From NCBI GenBank assembly GCA_937877625.1, contig CALFJG010000044.1, positions 1 to 51,817 of the forward strand: 51,817 bases of DNA. The letters run 5' to 3'. The position numbers were made by a program, and so were the translations under genes. The notes below the pieces were generated by a model. It was not told the DNA's origin, did no database searches, and saw only the letters and a program-made list of their open reading frames with translations. This document shows positions 1 through 8,331 of the stretch, one piece after another (position 1 is the stretch's first letter; every line of letters begins with the position of its first letter). Source of the DNA: an uncultured Prevotellaceae bacterium. Lineage in GTDB: Bacteria; Bacteroidota; Bacteroidia; Bacteroidales; Bacteroidaceae.

Positions 1-2
1 GC

Positions 3-317
3 TCGGACGATATAGACAGCGTGGCGTGGTATAGTGGTAATAGCGGCATTCAGACCCACCCCGTGGGTCAGAAGAGTCCGAACGAATTGGGGCTGTACGA
101 TATGTCGGGTAATGTAAGGGAGTGGTGTCGCGACTGGTATGGCTCTTACAGCAGCAGTTCACAGACGAATCCTACGGGTGCTGCTTCAGGCTCTTACCGC
201 GTGAACCGTGGCGGCGGCTGGGACGACTTCGCGCGGGATTGTCGCGTCTCCTCGTCTCGCGGCTGCAGCGCGCCGGGCGACCGCGACTTCAGCCTCGGCT
301 TGCGCCTCGTCCTGTAG
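3..317 (+). CDS. FGE-sulfatase/C-type-lectin-fold protein, C-terminal part (likely DGR target)
   Basis: The gene enters the window from the left, so only its last 104 residues are visible. They carry the signature of the formylglycine-generating-enzyme (SUMF1) family: GLYDMSGNVREWCRDWYG, a later GGGW, a CRV and a terminal GLRLVL. This fold is used both by sulfatase-maturing enzymes and by many binding proteins, and an enzymatic role cannot be judged without the N-terminus. The last 35 codons, from GGGW to the stop, look like the hypervariable tail of a diversity-generating retroelement target protein: fixed framework residues (W, A, C-R-V, R, P, R, G-L-R-L-V-L) separated by codons that nearly all end in C. 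The family call is firm; target status is inferred from codon pattern alone, since the template repeat and reverse transcriptase are not in the window. Confidence 0.8.
   Translation, partial: SDDIDSVAWYSGNSGIQTHPVGQKSPNELGLYDMSGNVREWCRDWYGSYSSSSQTNPTGAASGSYRVNRGGGWDDFARDCRVSSSRGCSAPGDRDFSLGLRLVL
211..314 (+). other. Candidate DGR variable region (VR)
   Basis: This is the 3' end of the lectin-fold gene. I count only 7 adenines in 104 bases. At the positions that vary in known DGR target proteins the codons are GAC GAC TTC (222-230), TCC (249), GGC TGC AGC (261-269), GGC GAC (276-281) and GAC TTC AGC CTC (285-296). All thirteen are NNC and could each derive from AAC by changes at adenines only, which is the hallmark of adenine-specific mutagenic retrohoming. 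Framework codons between them encode the residues expected for this fold. No matching AAC-rich template repeat was seen in the window. Inference from pattern, not proof. Confidence 0.55.
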
Positions 318-326
318 TTTCCATAA

Positions 327-512
327 ATTTCTGTTTCTAAGAAAAAGATCTTTGCAAATCTTTCACTGCAAGAGTTGTTTGCTGCGTATCACCCAGACAA
401 GGTCGCATTGCCAACCGATATCTCAATAAACCACTTTAATAGAATAACGTCCGAAGATGTCGAAAAGGATTTTGGCCTGCGTTTGGTGTTGATGTCGCTC
501 TGCCCGCCGTAA
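327..512 (+). pseudogene. Decayed C-terminal fragment ending in a second GLRLVL-like tail
   Basis: Starting just after the previous stop, an open frame without a convincing start encodes about 61 residues (ISVSKKKIFANLSLQELF... ...VEKDFGLRLVLMSLCPP). The piece DFGLRLVL repeats the last residues of the upstream lectin-fold protein (LGLRLVL), suggesting the tail of a related or recombined gene. The rest of the fragment is not recognised. It has no start codon context, so it is treated as a remnant. The remaining bases up to 565 hold nothing recognisable. Confidence 0.35.
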
Positions 513-565
513 TACTTTTTAGCGAGCAGCAAACGTATATCTGCTATGTTCGTTGGTAGGAATTG

Positions 566-1195
566 TTAGTCTGTGCTGTCTTCGCCTCGTAGTACGGGGA
601 GATGCAGGTGATAACGCACGGCCAGGATGCGTGTAGTAATAACGAACGCACCGCATACGAGGCCTGCCGTGACGCTTCCAGTGCCAAGGGCGAGGCATAA
701 GAAGTAGGCCATTCCTCCGAGGATACATGCCAGGGCGTATATTTCTCCTCGAAAGATGAGAGGCACTTGGTTCATAAAGACATCGCGAAATACGCCGCCG
801 GCGGCACCAGTGATGGTACCCATAATAATGGCAGCCCAAAAGGGGTAGGGGGTGGGTGCGGTGAGCGTTTTCTCTATTCCGGTAACGGTGAACATTGCCA
901 GCCCTATGGTGTCGAAGGTGAACCAGGTGTTATTTTGGTGTATGAGGTGTTTGCTGAAGAGTATTACCCAGAGGAGTGCCAGCGCGGTGCAGATAAGATA
1001 AAAAGCGTCTTGCATCCAGAAGATGGGTACGCCGAGCATAAGGTCGCGCATCGTGCCTCCTCCTATGGCGGTGACCAAGCCTACGATATAGGCACCAAAG
1101 AGGTCAAAGTGTTTGGCGGACGAGAGGCGAATGCCGGAGACGGCGAAGGCGAGGGTGCCGATAAAGTCGAGAACTTGTACGAAGGTGATTTGCAT
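566..1195 (-). CDS. TRIC-type (UPF0126/YadS-like) membrane protein
   Basis: A 209-residue inner-membrane protein, very hydrophobic, with about seven membrane segments. It shows the duplicated glycine-rich motif of the family: VTAIGGGTMRDLMLG near residue 45 and ITGAAGGVFRDVF near residue 130, each followed by P. This is the pattern of the bacterial relatives of trimeric intracellular cation channels, formerly UPF0126. In this family the two GGG/GGxxRD repeats form a potassium-permeable pore, although the physiological role in bacteria is unclear. Length is normal for the family. The ATG at 1193-1195 is the natural start. It stands alone, downstream of the dehydrogenase gene by 68 bases and on the same strand, so co-transcription is possible. 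Confidence 0.85.
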   Translation of the reverse strand: MQITFVQVLDFIGTLAFAVSGIRLSSAKHFDLFGAYIVGLVTAIGGGTMRDLMLGVPIFWMQDAFYLICTALALLWVILFSKHLIHQNNTWFTFDTIGLAMFTVTGIEKTLTAPTPYPFWAAIIMGTITGAAGGVFRDVFMNQVPLIFRGEIYALACILGGMAYFLCLALGTGSVTAGLVCGAFVITTRILAVRYHLHLPVLRGEDSTD

Positions 1196-1263
1196 AGGGG
1201 CGTGGTATTTGCTGGCGGGCTTGGCGGTTTTTTGGGAAGATATGTGATGAAACGCGTAAGTGC

Positions 1264-2253
1264 TTAGTTTACTATGTTGTTCAGTGGCTTACCTTGCAGA
1301 AAGGCTTGTAGGTTTTGTGCGAGAGCTTGTAGTATTCGGTTTCGTGCTTCGATGGTAGCCCACGCAACGTGTGGTGTGATGTGGCAGCGTGGTGCTGAGA
1401 GCAGGGGATTATTTTCTTTCGGCGGCTCTTGGCAAAGTACATCGGCATAGTATGCACCGAGCCTGTCTTCGTACAGTGCTTGTGCCACGTCGTACTCATT
1501 GACCACTGCTCCACGAGCGGTGTTGATGAGCAGTAGGTCGGGGTGGGCGTGTGCGAGGAGTGATTTGTTGACGAACTCGCGCGTAGAGGGTGTGAGCGGG
1601 CAGTTGAGGCTTACGGCAAAACAAGTGGCAAAGGCTTTTTCAAGGCTTATCTTCTTGACGTATGTAGGCAGCTCGGTTTGTTTTTTTGATGTGACGGCAA
1701 AGACCTCGGTGCCAAAAGGCCTTAACATTTCGGCCAGTGTTGCGCCGATGCTTCCAAATCCTACGATGGCCACGCGTTTGTGGTGTAGTTCAAGGGTGGG
1801 GTGTGCCAGTCGGCAGAAGTCTTTGCACTGCGTCCAGGCTCCTTGTCGGCTCTCGTGGGCATAGTGTGCTACGCGGTTGCAATGGTCGAGGAGGTATGCT
1901 ACGATGGTTTGTGCCACGGGCATACGTGCATAGCCCGCTACGTTGCACACATCGATGTGTTGCTGACGTGCTGCGGTGATGTCAATGTTGTCGTAGCCCG
2001 TTGCTGCTTCGAGTATGAGGCGCAGACGTGGTAGGCGGGCGAGTATCTCTGCGGTGAATTGGCATTTGTTGGTGACAATCACTTCCGCCTGTGCTGCGCG
2101 CTCTACGATGTCTTCGGATGCAGTACGTGGGTATTGTTTGAAACGTACTCCGTTTATGTGGAGGGGCGAGAGGTCGAGGTCGCCATGTCCTGAGAGAACA
2201 TCGCTGTCGAGGAATACCACAAGGGGCTGGGTGGGGGTGCTTGGAGTCGTCAT
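1264..2253 (-). CDS. D-2-hydroxyacid dehydrogenase (glycerate/phosphoglycerate dehydrogenase-like)
   Basis: An NAD-dependent 2-hydroxyacid dehydrogenase of 329 residues. The Rossmann motif GFGSIG lies at about 165-170. The catalytic triad is visible: Arg in NTARGAVVNE, Glu in CQEPP, and His in ITPHVAWATIEAR near the C-terminus. Members reduce or oxidise small 2-keto/2-hydroxy acids such as hydroxypyruvate/glycerate; the exact substrate cannot be read from sequence. The frame is open for 13 codons further upstream, but the ATG at 2251-2253 overlaps the stop of the DUF5103 gene as ATGA. That is the usual arrangement for translationally coupled genes, so I chose it. Confidence 0.88.
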   Translation of the reverse strand: MTTPSTPTQPLVVFLDSDVLSGHGDLDLSPLHINGVRFKQYPRTASEDIVERAAQAEVIVTNKCQFTAEILARLPRLRLILEAATGYDNIDITAARQQHIDVCNVAGYARMPVAQTIVAYLLDHCNRVAHYAHESRQGAWTQCKDFCRLAHPTLELHHKRVAIVGFGSIGATLAEMLRPFGTEVFAVTSKKQTELPTYVKKISLEKAFATCFAVSLNCPLTPSTREFVNKSLLAHAHPDLLLINTARGAVVNEYDVAQALYEDRLGAYYADVLCQEPPKENNPLLSAPRCHITPHVAWATIEARNRILQALAQNLQAFLQGKPLNNIVN

Positions 2254-3500
2254 AGCTTGTAGTTCGTGTTGTGCGTGGCAATGAGTTGCCAATAGCGTGT
2301 GCCTACAGGTCGGTAGTATAGATATAGGGTGTATTCGTTCTCTGTTTGATAGTAGTTGCCGTCGAGGTTATAGACGAGCGCAGTTTGGTTGTTTCGGGAC
2401 TCCACGGCGAGGTAGCGATAACTGTAATAGCCTTGTTTGAGCAGTATGTCGGCTTCGTAGGCTTGTGCCTCGGGGTTGTAAGTCATAAGATAGTCATCGC
2501 TGCCGTCCGCCCACCAGCCATCTATGTAGATTTCTGCCTGTGGTAATTGTTCTGTAGCGAGTGTGAAGTGTGTGAGTACATAGTCAGCCTCGGTGTCGGC
2601 GTTGTTGCTTCGCTCGGTGTAGATGAGTGCTCGTCCGTTTTGGTCTTCGTCGTAGTAGTAGTCGCGATAGGGCTGGTCGGGCAGGAGTGCTGCTGCATAC
2701 CCTTCTCCGTCGTATAACAAGCGGTCGATGTGCATTCCTGGCACGCGTGTGGAGGGCATCTCAAATTTGCGATACTCGTTGCCGGCGGGGAAGATAAGTG
2801 CGCGGCAATGGTCCCAGCGCAGTGTGCTACCGATTATGTAGGTGGGCGGCGGTGCTTGGAGGGTGAAGTGTTGGCTTCGGTTTTGTTGGCACAGGAGTCG
2901 CACCTCGTCATTGGCATTGATAAGTGTCAGTGCGCCTAAGTCGGCTGTGACAGAGAGTTGTTGGTGTTCGCGGCGATAGTCTATGTCGGTGTCTGCTGTG
3001 AGTTGCAGGGTGAGTTTGGCTCTTTTGTCCACAACCATAAAGCAGGCGGAAAGAACGGGCTCGTTGTCATTGCTTTCGTCGTAAACGCTCACGCGATAGT
3101 TTCCCGAGAGCAGTGGGCGTGCCGTGCCGTTGTCGGAGGGTATGGAAAAGGTGTAGTGGGTATATAGTGTGGCGGTGAGGAGGCTTTCTTGGTAGTCGGC
3201 AATAGGTTCTCCCTCGGGCGGGGCGGCTAAGTATTCGCTCTCAAAGAGTGCGTCGGTGGTGTGCCAGTCCACGTCGCAATGCTCCACGCGCCAGGTGAAA
3301 CGTTGCTGTTCGGGTGTCAGTGCATCAAAGGATATGGTCAGTTGCTCGTTGCCGTTGAGGGTCAAGATAGGCTGTCGCGCCTCGTCGCCGTTGACGGCGA
3401 GGCTTACGCGGCCTATGTAAGGAGCCTTGACGTGTGTTTGCTGTGCTGCGAGGGATAATACAGCGGCAAGGAGCGTTATGATAGCGAGAAGACGTTTCAT
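2250..3500 (-). CDS. DUF5103 family protein, type IX secretion plug-like
   Basis: A 416-residue exported protein with a clear Sec signal peptide (MKRLLAIITLLAAVLSLAAQ). The conserved DUF5103 features are present: the opening HVKAPYIGRVSLAVNGD segment, a WRVEHCDVDWHTTDALFESEYL block near residue 110, and the late YSYRYLAVESRNNQTALVYNLDGNYYQTENEYTLYLYYRP-type region with alternating aromatics (positions 2290-2420). Proteins of this family include the Plug that closes the lateral opening of the giant SprA/Sov translocon of the type IX secretion system. That makes this gene a marker for T9SS-bearing Bacteroidota. No other T9SS gene lies in the window. It is the first gene of a two-gene unit with the dehydrogenase. 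Confidence 0.85.
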   Translation of the reverse strand: MKRLLAIITLLAAVLSLAAQQTHVKAPYIGRVSLAVNGDEARQPILTLNGNEQLTISFDALTPEQQRFTWRVEHCDVDWHTTDALFESEYLAAPPEGEPIADYQESLLTATLYTHYTFSIPSDNGTARPLLSGNYRVSVYDESNDNEPVLSACFMVVDKRAKLTLQLTADTDIDYRREHQQLSVTADLGALTLINANDEVRLLCQQNRSQHFTLQAPPPTYIIGSTLRWDHCRALIFPAGNEYRKFEMPSTRVPGMHIDRLLYDGEGYAAALLPDQPYRDYYYDEDQNGRALIYTERSNNADTEADYVLTHFTLATEQLPQAEIYIDGWWADGSDDYLMTYNPEAQAYEADILLKQGYYSYRYLAVESRNNQTALVYNLDGNYYQTENEYTLYLYYRPVGTRYWQLIATHNTNYKL

Positions 3501-3540
3501 TGTGCTGGCATTGTGGCGGGTATTGAGAAAAAAGAAAGAA

Positions 3541-3951
3541 CCAGTCGGGCGATAAGCCGGGTTTTGTGCCGCAGGTCTGCGCGTTGCGCTATGGCTCAGC
3601 GGTGTCTGTCATTTATCTACGGCGTGTGTCGCCACACGTCTCTATCGTTCTACCCTCTGACGTGCCTTGCGGCTGGGACGGGCCGCCCTCCTTGTAACGC
3701 CAGTTTATATGAACTTTCAGCCTCCGGGGTGCACAGCCCGTGCGTCGCCACACGGCTGGTGGGCTCTTACCCCACCTTCTCACCCTTGCCGGCCGGCTTT
3801 CCTCTGAAGAAGAGAGAAACACGGCGGCGGTTGTTTTCTTCTGCACTTGCCAACCCTCGCGAGTTCCTTCCTGTTAAGAAGCGGAGTGCCCTTTGCTGCC
3901 CGGACTTTCCTCTTGCGCCGCAGGGACGCAAGCGACAGACTGCCCGACTGG
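3541..3951 (-). ncRNA. rnpB: RNase P RNA
   Basis: The catalytic RNA of ribonuclease P, which matures tRNA 5' ends. On the minus strand it begins with CCAGTCGGGC (3951-3942) and ends with the complementary GCCCGACTGG (3550-3541), a perfect 10-bp P1 helix. Downstream of the 5' end lies AGAGGAAAGTCCGGGC (about 3913-3897), the universally conserved P4 5' strand. The 3' end has AACCCGGCTTATCG, the other conserved terminus. Length, about 411 nt, is normal for bacterial type A. It begins about 36 bases past the end of the MFS gene. The apparent plus-strand reading frames crossing this stretch are spurious. Confidence 0.95.
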
Positions 3952-3987
3952 TATCTATCTTTCTATCTGTTTTCTGTTTCGGTAGGT

Positions 3988-5298
3988 TTAGTTTATCGGT
4001 TTCTTCTTTCCAAACTCAGGCTCCACCCTGATCATTGCTGTGACGACAAAGGTGACAAGTGTGAGGAGCAGGGCGAGGATAAAGAAGTTGACGTAGTTGA
4101 GATGTTCTTGCAGCCAGCCAGAGATCATCCCCGGCAGCATCATGCTCAATGCCATAAATCCTGTGCAGAACGCATAGTGTGCCGTTTGGAACTCGCCACG
4201 TGCGAAATAGAGCATATACAGCATATAGGCGGTAAAGCCGAAGCCGTAGCCAAACTGTTCCACGCCGATGCACGCGCTGACTATCCAGAGGTCGTTGGAC
4301 TGAAAGTAGGCGAGCAGGATATATACGGCATCGGGCAGCGTGATGCTCAGCACCATAGGCCAGAGCCATTTCTGAAATCCGTCTTTTGCCACTACCACGC
4401 CGCCGAGTATTCCGCCGAGCGTGAGTCCTATGACACCGATGGTGCCTTGCGCAAAGCCGAGGTCGAAGGTGGAGAGGCCTAACCCGCCGCTCTCCACGGG
4501 GTCGAGCAGAAACAGGGGGCATATCTTCACGAGCAAAGCCTCGGGCAGGCGATACAGGAGCATAAAGGTGAGTGCTACTACAATGCCGGGCTTCATAAAG
4601 AAAGACACAAACGTAGTGTTTACGTCTTTGAATACCTTGATGATGCGCTGTTGTTTTTGTTCCTCTAATCCTTGTCTTTTGCCCTCGGGGTGGGGTAAGC
4701 AAATATAGTGGTACAAACAAAATAGGAGGAACAAAGCGCTAACGCCGAAGAAGGTATATGTCCAGGCCTTTGCGGGCATTTTGAATATGGTTTCAAGCCA
4801 TCCGCCGAGTGTCACGATAGCCCCTTGCCCCACCAGTGTGGCGATGCGATAGAAGGTGCTGCGTATGCCGACGAAGAGCGACTGCTCGTTCTCGTCCAAT
4901 GCTATCATATAGAAGCCGTCGGCAGCGATGTCGTGTGTGGCACTACTGAATGCCATAAGCCAGAAGAAAGCCAGACAGTATCGTACTACGCCGTTGGTGG
5001 GTATTGTCATCGCTACACCGGCCATTGATGCCCCGACAAGAAGTTGCATTGCCACTATCCACCAGCGTTTTGTGAGCAACACATCAACCAGCGGACTCCA
5101 AAAAGGCTTTATCACCCACGGCAGATAGAGCCACGAGGTGTAGAGGGTCACGTCGGTGTTGTCGAGGCCTAAGTTCTTAAACAGCACCACGGCCACGGTC
5201 ATTACTACCACATAGGGAAGACCCTCGGCAGTATAGAGCGTGGGAACCCACACCCAGGGTAACACGTTGTTTCTTGTGATTGTATTGTTATTTATCAT
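3988..5298 (-). CDS. AmpG-like MFS permease (muropeptide-type transporter)
   Basis: A 436-residue integral membrane protein with about 12 membrane segments. The N-terminus WVPTLYTAEGLPYVVVMTVA and the segment YLPWVIKPFWSPLVDVLLTKRWW match the AmpG branch of the major facilitator superfamily, as does SSATHDIAADGFYM near residue 140. AmpG imports anhydromuropeptides for cell-wall recycling, and related Bacteroidota proteins are usually annotated only as MFS transporters. Substrate specificity is therefore inferred. The start is the ATG at 5296-5298, followed by a hydrophilic MINNNTITRNN leader. It is a monocistronic unit upstream of rnpB; the 95 bases before it show no clear motif. Confidence 0.82.
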   Translation of the reverse strand: MINNNTITRNNVLPWVWVPTLYTAEGLPYVVVMTVAVVLFKNLGLDNTDVTLYTSWLYLPWVIKPFWSPLVDVLLTKRWWIVAMQLLVGASMAGVAMTIPTNGVVRYCLAFFWLMAFSSATHDIAADGFYMIALDENEQSLFVGIRSTFYRIATLVGQGAIVTLGGWLETIFKMPAKAWTYTFFGVSALFLLFCLYHYICLPHPEGKRQGLEEQKQQRIIKVFKDVNTTFVSFFMKPGIVVALTFMLLYRLPEALLVKICPLFLLDPVESGGLGLSTFDLGFAQGTIGVIGLTLGGILGGVVVAKDGFQKWLWPMVLSITLPDAVYILLAYFQSNDLWIVSACIGVEQFGYGFGFTAYMLYMLYFARGEFQTAHYAFCTGFMALSMMLPGMISGWLQEHLNYVNFFILALLLTLVTFVVTAMIRVEPEFGKKKPIN

Positions 5299-5393
5299 TG
5301 CTTGCTGAACAAGTATTAGTAAAGTGTACGTCCTTTACGCATCAGCGTTGCCAAGGTTTTAATGATGAGATACGTAAAAGGTTTTTTCGTCTG

Positions 5394-6200
5394 TTATCTT
5401 GTCTTCTGCATATACCGTATGCCCTCAGCAAGGTGTTTCATCATAGGCCAGAAGTGGCATTGTCGTTTCCCGGCGGCACGTAGTGCAAAATGTAGGCAAC
5501 TGAGATAGGCTTTGCTTCCTCGCCGGTAGTATTCCTGCGCACCATAACTGCGTTGCACGCCGGCATCTACGAATATCATTCGGCGTTTGAGCAAGGTGCT
5601 CGTCTCCACCGTCTTTTTCGGGAAGAAACGCATCGTCAGACCGGCTTTCGCAGCGTCGTACATCCATATTTCCTCCTCGCCGCACGTGAGAAACTGCGCC
5701 CCCAGTCCGAAGCGTTCGTCGAAACGCACTTTCTGCTTCACGCTGCTGCGGCACACCATTTCTATCGTAGAGATGTCGTACGTCTGTGGCATACCATTCA
5801 TCAGGAACTCCTCGGTGGGATAGTTCTTGAGCGGTTTGCCGGTGTAGGTCGTAGCGGTGAAAAACGCCACGTCGATGTCGGGGTTGGCATCAAACGTGTC
5901 GAAGATTGTTTGAAAGGTTTCGGCGGTGAACCGCTCGTCGTCGTCGGCAAACATGTAGAGGTCGGCTTTTGATTTCTCCAGTGCTAGGTTGCGATTTGCC
6001 GAGAGGCCTTGCCCGCGGTGTTCAAACAGCACCACGTCGTCGCGCTCGCTAAACACTTCGGGGATGAGGTCTAAGTAGCGCTCGTCGTTGTATTGGTACG
6101 ACACGATATACTGCACCCCTTCCATAGGCTCGCGTAGCAGTTCGCCTACGCGCACTATGCCTTTGTTGAACGTACAAATCAGGACGTCTAATGTTTTCAT
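5394..6200 (-). CDS. Family 2-like glycosyltransferase
   Basis: A 268-residue GT-A-fold glycosyltransferase. It opens with TLDVLICTFNKG, has GLSANRNLALEKSKADLYMFADDDERF (DDD at 86-88, the metal/nucleotide-sugar site) and a later CGEEEIWMY segment. It likely transfers a sugar from a nucleotide donor during capsule, O-antigen or glycoprotein glycan assembly at the cytoplasmic face of the membrane. The frame is open for 23 more codons upstream into the aminotransferase gene, but the ATG at 6198-6200 starts exactly at the family N-terminus and is preferred. It is the last gene of the amino-sugar operon, 26 bases after the aminotransferase. Confidence 0.85.
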   Translation of the reverse strand: MKTLDVLICTFNKGIVRVGELLREPMEGVQYIVSYQYNDERYLDLIPEVFSERDDVVLFEHRGQGLSANRNLALEKSKADLYMFADDDERFTAETFQTIFDTFDANPDIDVAFFTATTYTGKPLKNYPTEEFLMNGMPQTYDISTIEMVCRSSVKQKVRFDERFGLGAQFLTCGEEEIWMYDAAKAGLTMRFFPKKTVETSTLLKRRMIFVDAGVQRSYGAQEYYRRGSKAYLSCLHFALRAAGKRQCHFWPMMKHLAEGIRYMQKTR

Positions 6201-6226
6201 CGTGTAATAGGTATTTGTTTTGTCGG

Positions 6227-7351
6227 TTAAGGCAAATCGTTTATGGAATATTCGTTTATGCACTTGCAAATATAGCCCACCTCTTCCTCGGTGAGTAACG
6301 GATGCATCGGGAGGCTCAGTTGTGTCTGCGCCAGCAGTTCGCTCGTGGGTAGCGGCGTGGTGGGGTAGGGGTCGAAGGCCGTTTGTTTGTGCAGCGGCAG
6401 GGGATAGTGGCGGAGCGTCTCAATGTGGCATCCTGCCAAGTATGCCCGCAATGCCTCTGGCTGCCGGCAGAACACGGGGAAGATATGATTGACGGGGTGG
6501 CTACTGGGTGCCTCCTCGGGCAGGAGATGTATGTGCGTGTTGCGTATCTCGCTGCGATAATGTGCGGCAATTTCTGCACGGCGCGCGTTGTCGGCAGTGA
6601 GGTGGGGGAGTTTTACGTCTAACACGGCGGCTTGTATCTCGTCCATACGGCTATTGAGCCCTGCGGCCTCGTGCTGGTACTTCGCCGGTGCGCCGTAGTT
6701 GGCGAGCATACGCACGTCGCGGGCAAGTGCTTCGTCGTTTGTCATCACCATCCCGGCATCGCCCAGTGCGCCGAGGTTTTTGGTGGGATAGAAACTCAGT
6801 GCTGCCGCCTCTCCGAGGTGTCCTGCGGTGTAGTTGTCGCGCCGTGCGCCGTGGGCTTGCGCCGCGTCTTCGAGTATGAGGAATTTATGTTTCTGCTGCA
6901 GGGCTTTCAGTCGTGCCATGTCGCACAGTCGTCCGTAGAGGTGTACCGGCACAACAACGCGTGTGCGGGGGGTAAGGAAGCGGTGCAACGCATGTGTACT
7001 CAATAGTGCGTCATCGCCCACCTCTGCCCATACGGGGCGCAGCCCGGCACGCACCACGGCAAGGCCGGTGGCGGCAAAGGTAAAGGCCGGCACTACTACT
7101 TCGTCGTCGGTTTGCCACGCAAAACGACGTTTCCAGGCCATCAGTACCAGCGTTAAGGCATCTAACCCGTTGGCGCAGGCTACAGCGTGGCGCACACCAG
7201 AGTACTCGGCAAAGTGTTGCTCAAACTCTTGCGTGCGCCGTCCGTGCAAGTACCAGCCGCTGCCCACCACCTCGGCCACCGCCGTGCTTAAGGCAGGTTC
7301 AAAACGTGCGTTGAGGCGTTGCAGGGGGTAGTATGGAACGGCTGATAGCAT
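6227..7351 (-). CDS. DegT/DnrJ/EryC1/StrS sugar aminotransferase (FdtB-like)
   Basis: A PLP-dependent aminotransferase of 374 residues acting on nucleotide-linked keto-sugars. The PLP lysine is K191 in SFYPTKNLGALGDAG; D162 in ILEDAAQAHGA contacts the cofactor ring nitrogen; the N-terminal GSGWYLHG and CANGLDALTL segments are typical of the family. Next to a 3,4-ketoisomerase and an acyltransferase, the best guess is an FdtB/QdtB-type enzyme putting an amino group on C3 of a dTDP-3-keto-6-deoxyhexose. It starts 8 bases after the acyltransferase stop, so the genes are almost certainly co-transcribed. The exact sugar stereochemistry is inferred from context only. Confidence 0.85.
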   Translation of the reverse strand: MLSAVPYYPLQRLNARFEPALSTAVAEVVGSGWYLHGRRTQEFEQHFAEYSGVRHAVACANGLDALTLVLMAWKRRFAWQTDDEVVVPAFTFAATGLAVVRAGLRPVWAEVGDDALLSTHALHRFLTPRTRVVVPVHLYGRLCDMARLKALQQKHKFLILEDAAQAHGARRDNYTAGHLGEAAALSFYPTKNLGALGDAGMVMTNDEALARDVRMLANYGAPAKYQHEAAGLNSRMDEIQAAVLDVKLPHLTADNARRAEIAAHYRSEIRNTHIHLLPEEAPSSHPVNHIFPVFCRQPEALRAYLAGCHIETLRHYPLPLHKQTAFDPYPTTPLPTSELLAQTQLSLPMHPLLTEEEVGYICKCINEYSINDLP

Positions 7352-7359
7352 TTCTCGTA

Positions 7360-8298
7360 TTAAAGTGTTAAGACATACGTGTCATAGCACACACTGCGTG
7401 CTCCGAAGCCTTCTTTTTGCGCGAGCAGCCCCGCGTTGAGGTGTGAACCGTCGTGGGCGGTGCTGATGCCAAAATCAAACCAGCGAAAGCCGCACGCTTT
7501 ATAGTCGGCGATAAGTGTGGTAAAGAGGGCATCCAATGCCCGTATGTCTCTTCCTTTTTCGTTGGCTGCAATATATTGTGCGTGTGCCACGCCACGGTCG
7601 GCGTAGATGAGTGTGCCGCCCACCATTTCTGCTCCGAGGTATGCGGCATAGAGTGTTATCTGCTTGGGAAAGCGAGCATACAACGTTTGTATCTCGTCGC
7701 AGGTATGTACGGGGCTGACGTGATGTCGCTGGTCAAGCACGTTGGCGAGTAGCGTCCAAAAGGTCTCTAAATCATCACTTTGCCTCACCTCGATGCTTGC
7801 GCGCCGGGCTTTGTTTGCTCCTCGGCGACGTAGGGCGGAAAAGGGTAGGGGGTCTTGCAGTCTTACCGCCGAGGAGAGTGCGCGGTAAAGGAGGTGTGCG
7901 CCGTTGCGGTGCAACCAATAAATGTCGGCCTCGGCGGGTTGTTCGTGATAGATGGCGGGTATCGCCTTGTAAATCAATCGTTTCAGGCCGTTTGCTCTAT
8001 AATAAGCACAAAGGTCGTTGAGCATTTGGAAGATGTCGGTAGCGTGGCTCTTCCTGTCAGCGAGCAGTCCGCCATAGGTAAGCCCGGCGTGCGACACTAC
8101 CGTGTCGTCGTCGGCGTAGTTTGCGGGGAAGACACCTCTTGTCCGTCCTTTTTCGTTGGCGATAAGCAGGCTGGCATCGTGAAAACGGTGGCGGTGGTAG
8201 TCCATATAGCCGCTAAGGAGTTGGAACGTGCCGGCAGCCGACTGTCTTACCGCTTTGTCCCACTCCTGTGAACTGCTATATATATATTGAGCAACCAT
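7360..8298 (-). CDS. FemAB/GNAT-like N-acyltransferase
   Basis: A 312-residue soluble protein with the tandem GNAT-like layout of FemAB relatives. The first half has GTFQLLSGYMDYHRHRF and TYGGLLAD; the second half has VGGTLIYADRGVAHAQYIAANEKGR followed by FRWFDFGIS, the classic acetyltransferase block of the peptidoglycan/sugar FemAB-like group. Such proteins often N-acylate nucleotide amino-sugars or add residues to cell-wall precursors. Lying between a cupin ketoisomerase and a DegT aminotransferase, it could supply the N-acetylation step that in the Fdt pathway is done by an unrelated hexapeptide-repeat enzyme. That replacement is inference. Confidence 0.72.
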   Translation of the reverse strand: MVAQYIYSSSQEWDKAVRQSAAGTFQLLSGYMDYHRHRFHDASLLIANEKGRTRGVFPANYADDDTVVSHAGLTYGGLLADRKSHATDIFQMLNDLCAYYRANGLKRLIYKAIPAIYHEQPAEADIYWLHRNGAHLLYRALSSAVRLQDPLPFSALRRRGANKARRASIEVRQSDDLETFWTLLANVLDQRHHVSPVHTCDEIQTLYARFPKQITLYAAYLGAEMVGGTLIYADRGVAHAQYIAANEKGRDIRALDALFTTLIADYKACGFRWFDFGISTAHDGSHLNAGLLAQKEGFGARSVCYDTYVLTL

Positions 8299-8331
8299 TA
8301 ACTGATGTGTGTGATACGATTAGCAAAACGG

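Noticed and set aside
3513..4031. Open frame of 172 codons on the plus strand
   Set aside because: It runs across RNase P RNA, whose P1 helix and conserved P4 sequence are certain.
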